Shown here: positions 62,639-64,000 of the stretch, piece by piece
Layout: the number at the start of each line of letters is the position of its first letter
Position numbering within the stretch: the stretch's first letter is position 1
NCBI GenBank assembly: GCA_030432255.1
Contig: JAUIHS010000010.1
Span: 62,001-126,000, forward strand
From: Phycisphaerae bacterium
GTDB lineage: Bacteria > Planctomycetota > Phycisphaerae > Phycisphaerales > UBA1924
Length of the DNA stretch: 64,000 nt
Direction: 5' to 3'
Program-made: the position numbers and the translations under genes
Notes under the pieces: generated by a model
Database searches by the model: none
Told to the model about the DNA's origin: nothing
What the model saw: the letters and a program-made list of their open reading frames with translations, nothing else

Positions 62639-63676
62639 TCATACGATCAGTTCTTCCTGGCCGCCCCGGCCGGCAATAATGATCTCGCCCGCCTCTTCGA
62701 GTCGGCGCACGATATCCACGATGCGCTGCTGTGCTGCTTCGACATCACTCACGCGCACCGGGCCCATGTATTCCATGTCCTCGCGAATGAGCTGAGAGGC
62801 GCGTTCGGACATGTTGCCGAAGATCTTGTTCTGCAGGTCTTCGGATGCCGTCTTGAGGGCGAGTGACAGTTCATCATTGTCCACTTCGCGGAGCACCGCC
62901 TGGATCCCCTTGTCATCAACCAGCATGATGTCCTCAAAGACGAACATGAGTCGCCGGATCTCTTCGACCAGGTCCGGATCCTCCGCTTCCAGCCCCTCCA
63001 TGATGGCCTTCTCAGTCGCCCGATCCGCAAGGTTGAGGATCTCGGAGACAGTCGGGACACCACCCGCTTTCTCCATCGACTGCGTGAGCATTGCGGACAG
63101 CCGGGACTCGAGGCCGCGTTCGACTTCCTGGATCACTTCCGGGTTGGTCTGCTCCATGTTCGCGATGCGTTTGATCACCTCGACCTGCTTCTGCATCGGC
63201 AGCCCCACGATGATCTCGGCTGACTTGTGATAGGGCAGGTGGCATACGATCAGGGCGATCGTCTGGGGATGCTCTTCCTGGATGAAGGTCAGAATGTGTT
63301 CCGACTCCGCCTTCTGGAGGAAGGAGAAGGGCGCCTTCTGCACCTGCGTCTGGATCTGATTGATGATCTTGTCCGCAAGCTTGGGATCCAGCGCTTCCTT
63401 CAGCAGCGTCCGCGCGTGGGCGAAGCCGCCCTCCGCGCCGAGTCCGGCCAGGGACAACTCATAGAACTCCTCGATGACCCGCGCCCGCATGTCCTCCGGA
63501 ACCTGGCCGATGCCCGCCAGTTCACGAGTCACTTCCTCAACCTGGTCTTCCGGCATGGTACGAAGAATGCCCGAAGCCACCTCCGCCTCCATGGAGAGGA
63601 TCAGCACCGCGGCCTTGGTGACGCCGCGCATCTCCGAGTACGTCTCCGGAATGATCGGATTGCCGAGTCGTGACAC
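62639..63676 (-). CDS. fliG: Flagellar motor switch protein FliG
   Basis: Torque-generating C-ring protein of 345 residues. Order of domains: N-terminal FliF-binding part (TKAAVLILSMEAEVASGILRTMPEDQVEEVTRELAGIG), middle domain with the EHPQ motif (IQEEHPQTIALIVCHL), and the C-terminal torque helix with charged residues (FVFEDIMLVDDKGIQAVLREVDNDELSLALKTASEDL). It starts seven bases after the fliF stop. Confidence 0.96.
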   Translation of the reverse strand: MSRLGNPIIPETYSEMRGVTKAAVLILSMEAEVASGILRTMPEDQVEEVTRELAGIGQVPEDMRARVIEEFYELSLAGLGAEGGFAHARTLLKEALDPKLADKIINQIQTQVQKAPFSFLQKAESEHILTFIQEEHPQTIALIVCHLPYHKSAEIIVGLPMQKQVEVIKRIANMEQTNPEVIQEVERGLESRLSAMLTQSMEKAGGVPTVSEILNLADRATEKAIMEGLEAEDPDLVEEIRRLMFVFEDIMLVDDKGIQAVLREVDNDELSLALKTASEDLQNKIFGNMSERASQLIREDMEYMGPVRVSDVEAAQQRIVDIVRRLEEAGEIIIAGRGGQEELIV

Positions 63677-63682
63677 CGTGAC

Positions 63683-64000
63683 CTACTCCGCTCCCCGGAT
63701 CCACCGACCCACAAGCTGGGCGGCCATCTCGGGGTTCTGCTGTACGAGTTCCTTGACCTGCTCGTGCATCTTGTTGAGAACGAGCTCCTCCTCCGTCAAC
63801 TCGACCGCCGACATCACGTTGTCAGCCTCCGTCGCCTCACCCACCAGGTCCTGATCATCTTCAAGCGCCGGCGGAAGACCCACCAGATCCTCGACAGTCG
63901 GCATCTCGACCTTCTTGGTCGCCTTGGACGCGGTGATCACCATCAGGCCCAGCGAAATCACCGCCAACAGACCCAGCGCCACCGTCTTGACCAGACCGCT
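63683..64000 (-). CDS. fliF: Flagellar MS-ring protein FliF, C-terminal fragment
   Basis: Only the last 105 residues lie in the window; the gene continues past the right edge. Visible are part of the second membrane helix (VALGLLAVISLGLMVITA) and the FliG-binding tail (LNKMHEQVKELVQQNPEMAAQLVGRWIRGAE), which match the FliF C-terminus. It precedes fliG by six bases, as in nearly all flagellar operons. Confidence 0.93.
   Translation of the reverse strand, partial: SGLVKTVALGLLAVISLGLMVITASKATKKVEMPTVEDLVGLPPALEDDQDLVGEATEADNVMSAVELTEEELVLNKMHEQVKELVQQNPEMAAQLVGRWIRGAE

Noticed and set aside
1..64000. CRISPR array, insertion sequence, prophage or rRNA operon
   Set aside because: No spaced direct repeats, transposase or integrase motifs, phage structural genes or rRNA-like sequence were seen on either strand.

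Overview
The window looks like a chromosomal segment of a planctomycete, most likely of the Phycisphaerae/Phycisphaerales. The evidence is high GC with strong third-position GC bias, secreted proteins ending in VPAPA/VPAPG-hydrophobic-RRRR sorting tails, a protein with a paired GC-type dockerin-like C-terminus, a split P-protein of the glycine cleavage system, a B12-dependent ribonucleotide reductase, and a large flagellar cluster whose order resembles the Bacillus fla/che operon. I see no prophage, insertion sequence, CRISPR array, rRNA or convincing tRNA. This placement is from recognition, not a database search.

Bases 1-10993 hold a tRNA-dihydrouridine synthase, a two-TM RCK protein whose pore loop lacks the GYG filter, then three head-to-tail minus-strand paralogs of an unrecognised secreted protein with a TIM-barrel-like, possibly glycosidase-like, C-terminal domain (2320-7600), a double GNAT protein, and a secreted PA-M28-PDZ peptidase. 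The paralog trio is the best candidate here for an undescribed system.

Bases 11272-23060 are mostly housekeeping: gcvPA-gcvPB, a D-2-hydroxyacid dehydrogenase overlapping clpS, an HU protein, an exbD-tonB-like-rrf2 group, trpE, a secreted VPAPA-tail protein, a UbiA-like prenyltransferase and frr, closed by a strong terminator. Bases 23150-28304 hold the deoxynucleotide block dcd-nrdJ with a structured leader between the two genes and a possible small gene after nrdJ. Bases 28305-41579 hold pcrA/uvrD, a secreted esterase, sodB, a sigma-70 family factor, fumC, a frameshifted dockerin protein, a second VPAPG-tail protein, two unrecognised proteins, a thioredoxin/MsrA-like fusion and folK.

Bases 41689-64000 are one long minus-strand flagellar block, read in the order fliF-fliG-fliH-fliI-fliJ-ylxF/motE-like-fliK-flgD-flg_new-flgE-[sigma-28-like promoter]-flbD-motA-motB-fliL-fliN-fliO-fliP-fliQ-fliR-flhB-flhA-flhF-flhG-small membrane gene-fliA. 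It encodes the MS-ring and switch, the export gate with its ATPase, hook and hook-length control, the stator, the placement GTPases FlhF/FlhG and the late sigma factor FliA. fliM is missing from its usual place between fliL and fliN. A GCCGATAA element in front of flbD suggests that FliA feeds back on motAB. fliF runs off the window end.

Starts were moved inward where a Shine-Dalgarno, promoter or domain boundary favoured it. All functions are read from motifs and family knowledge, without searches.
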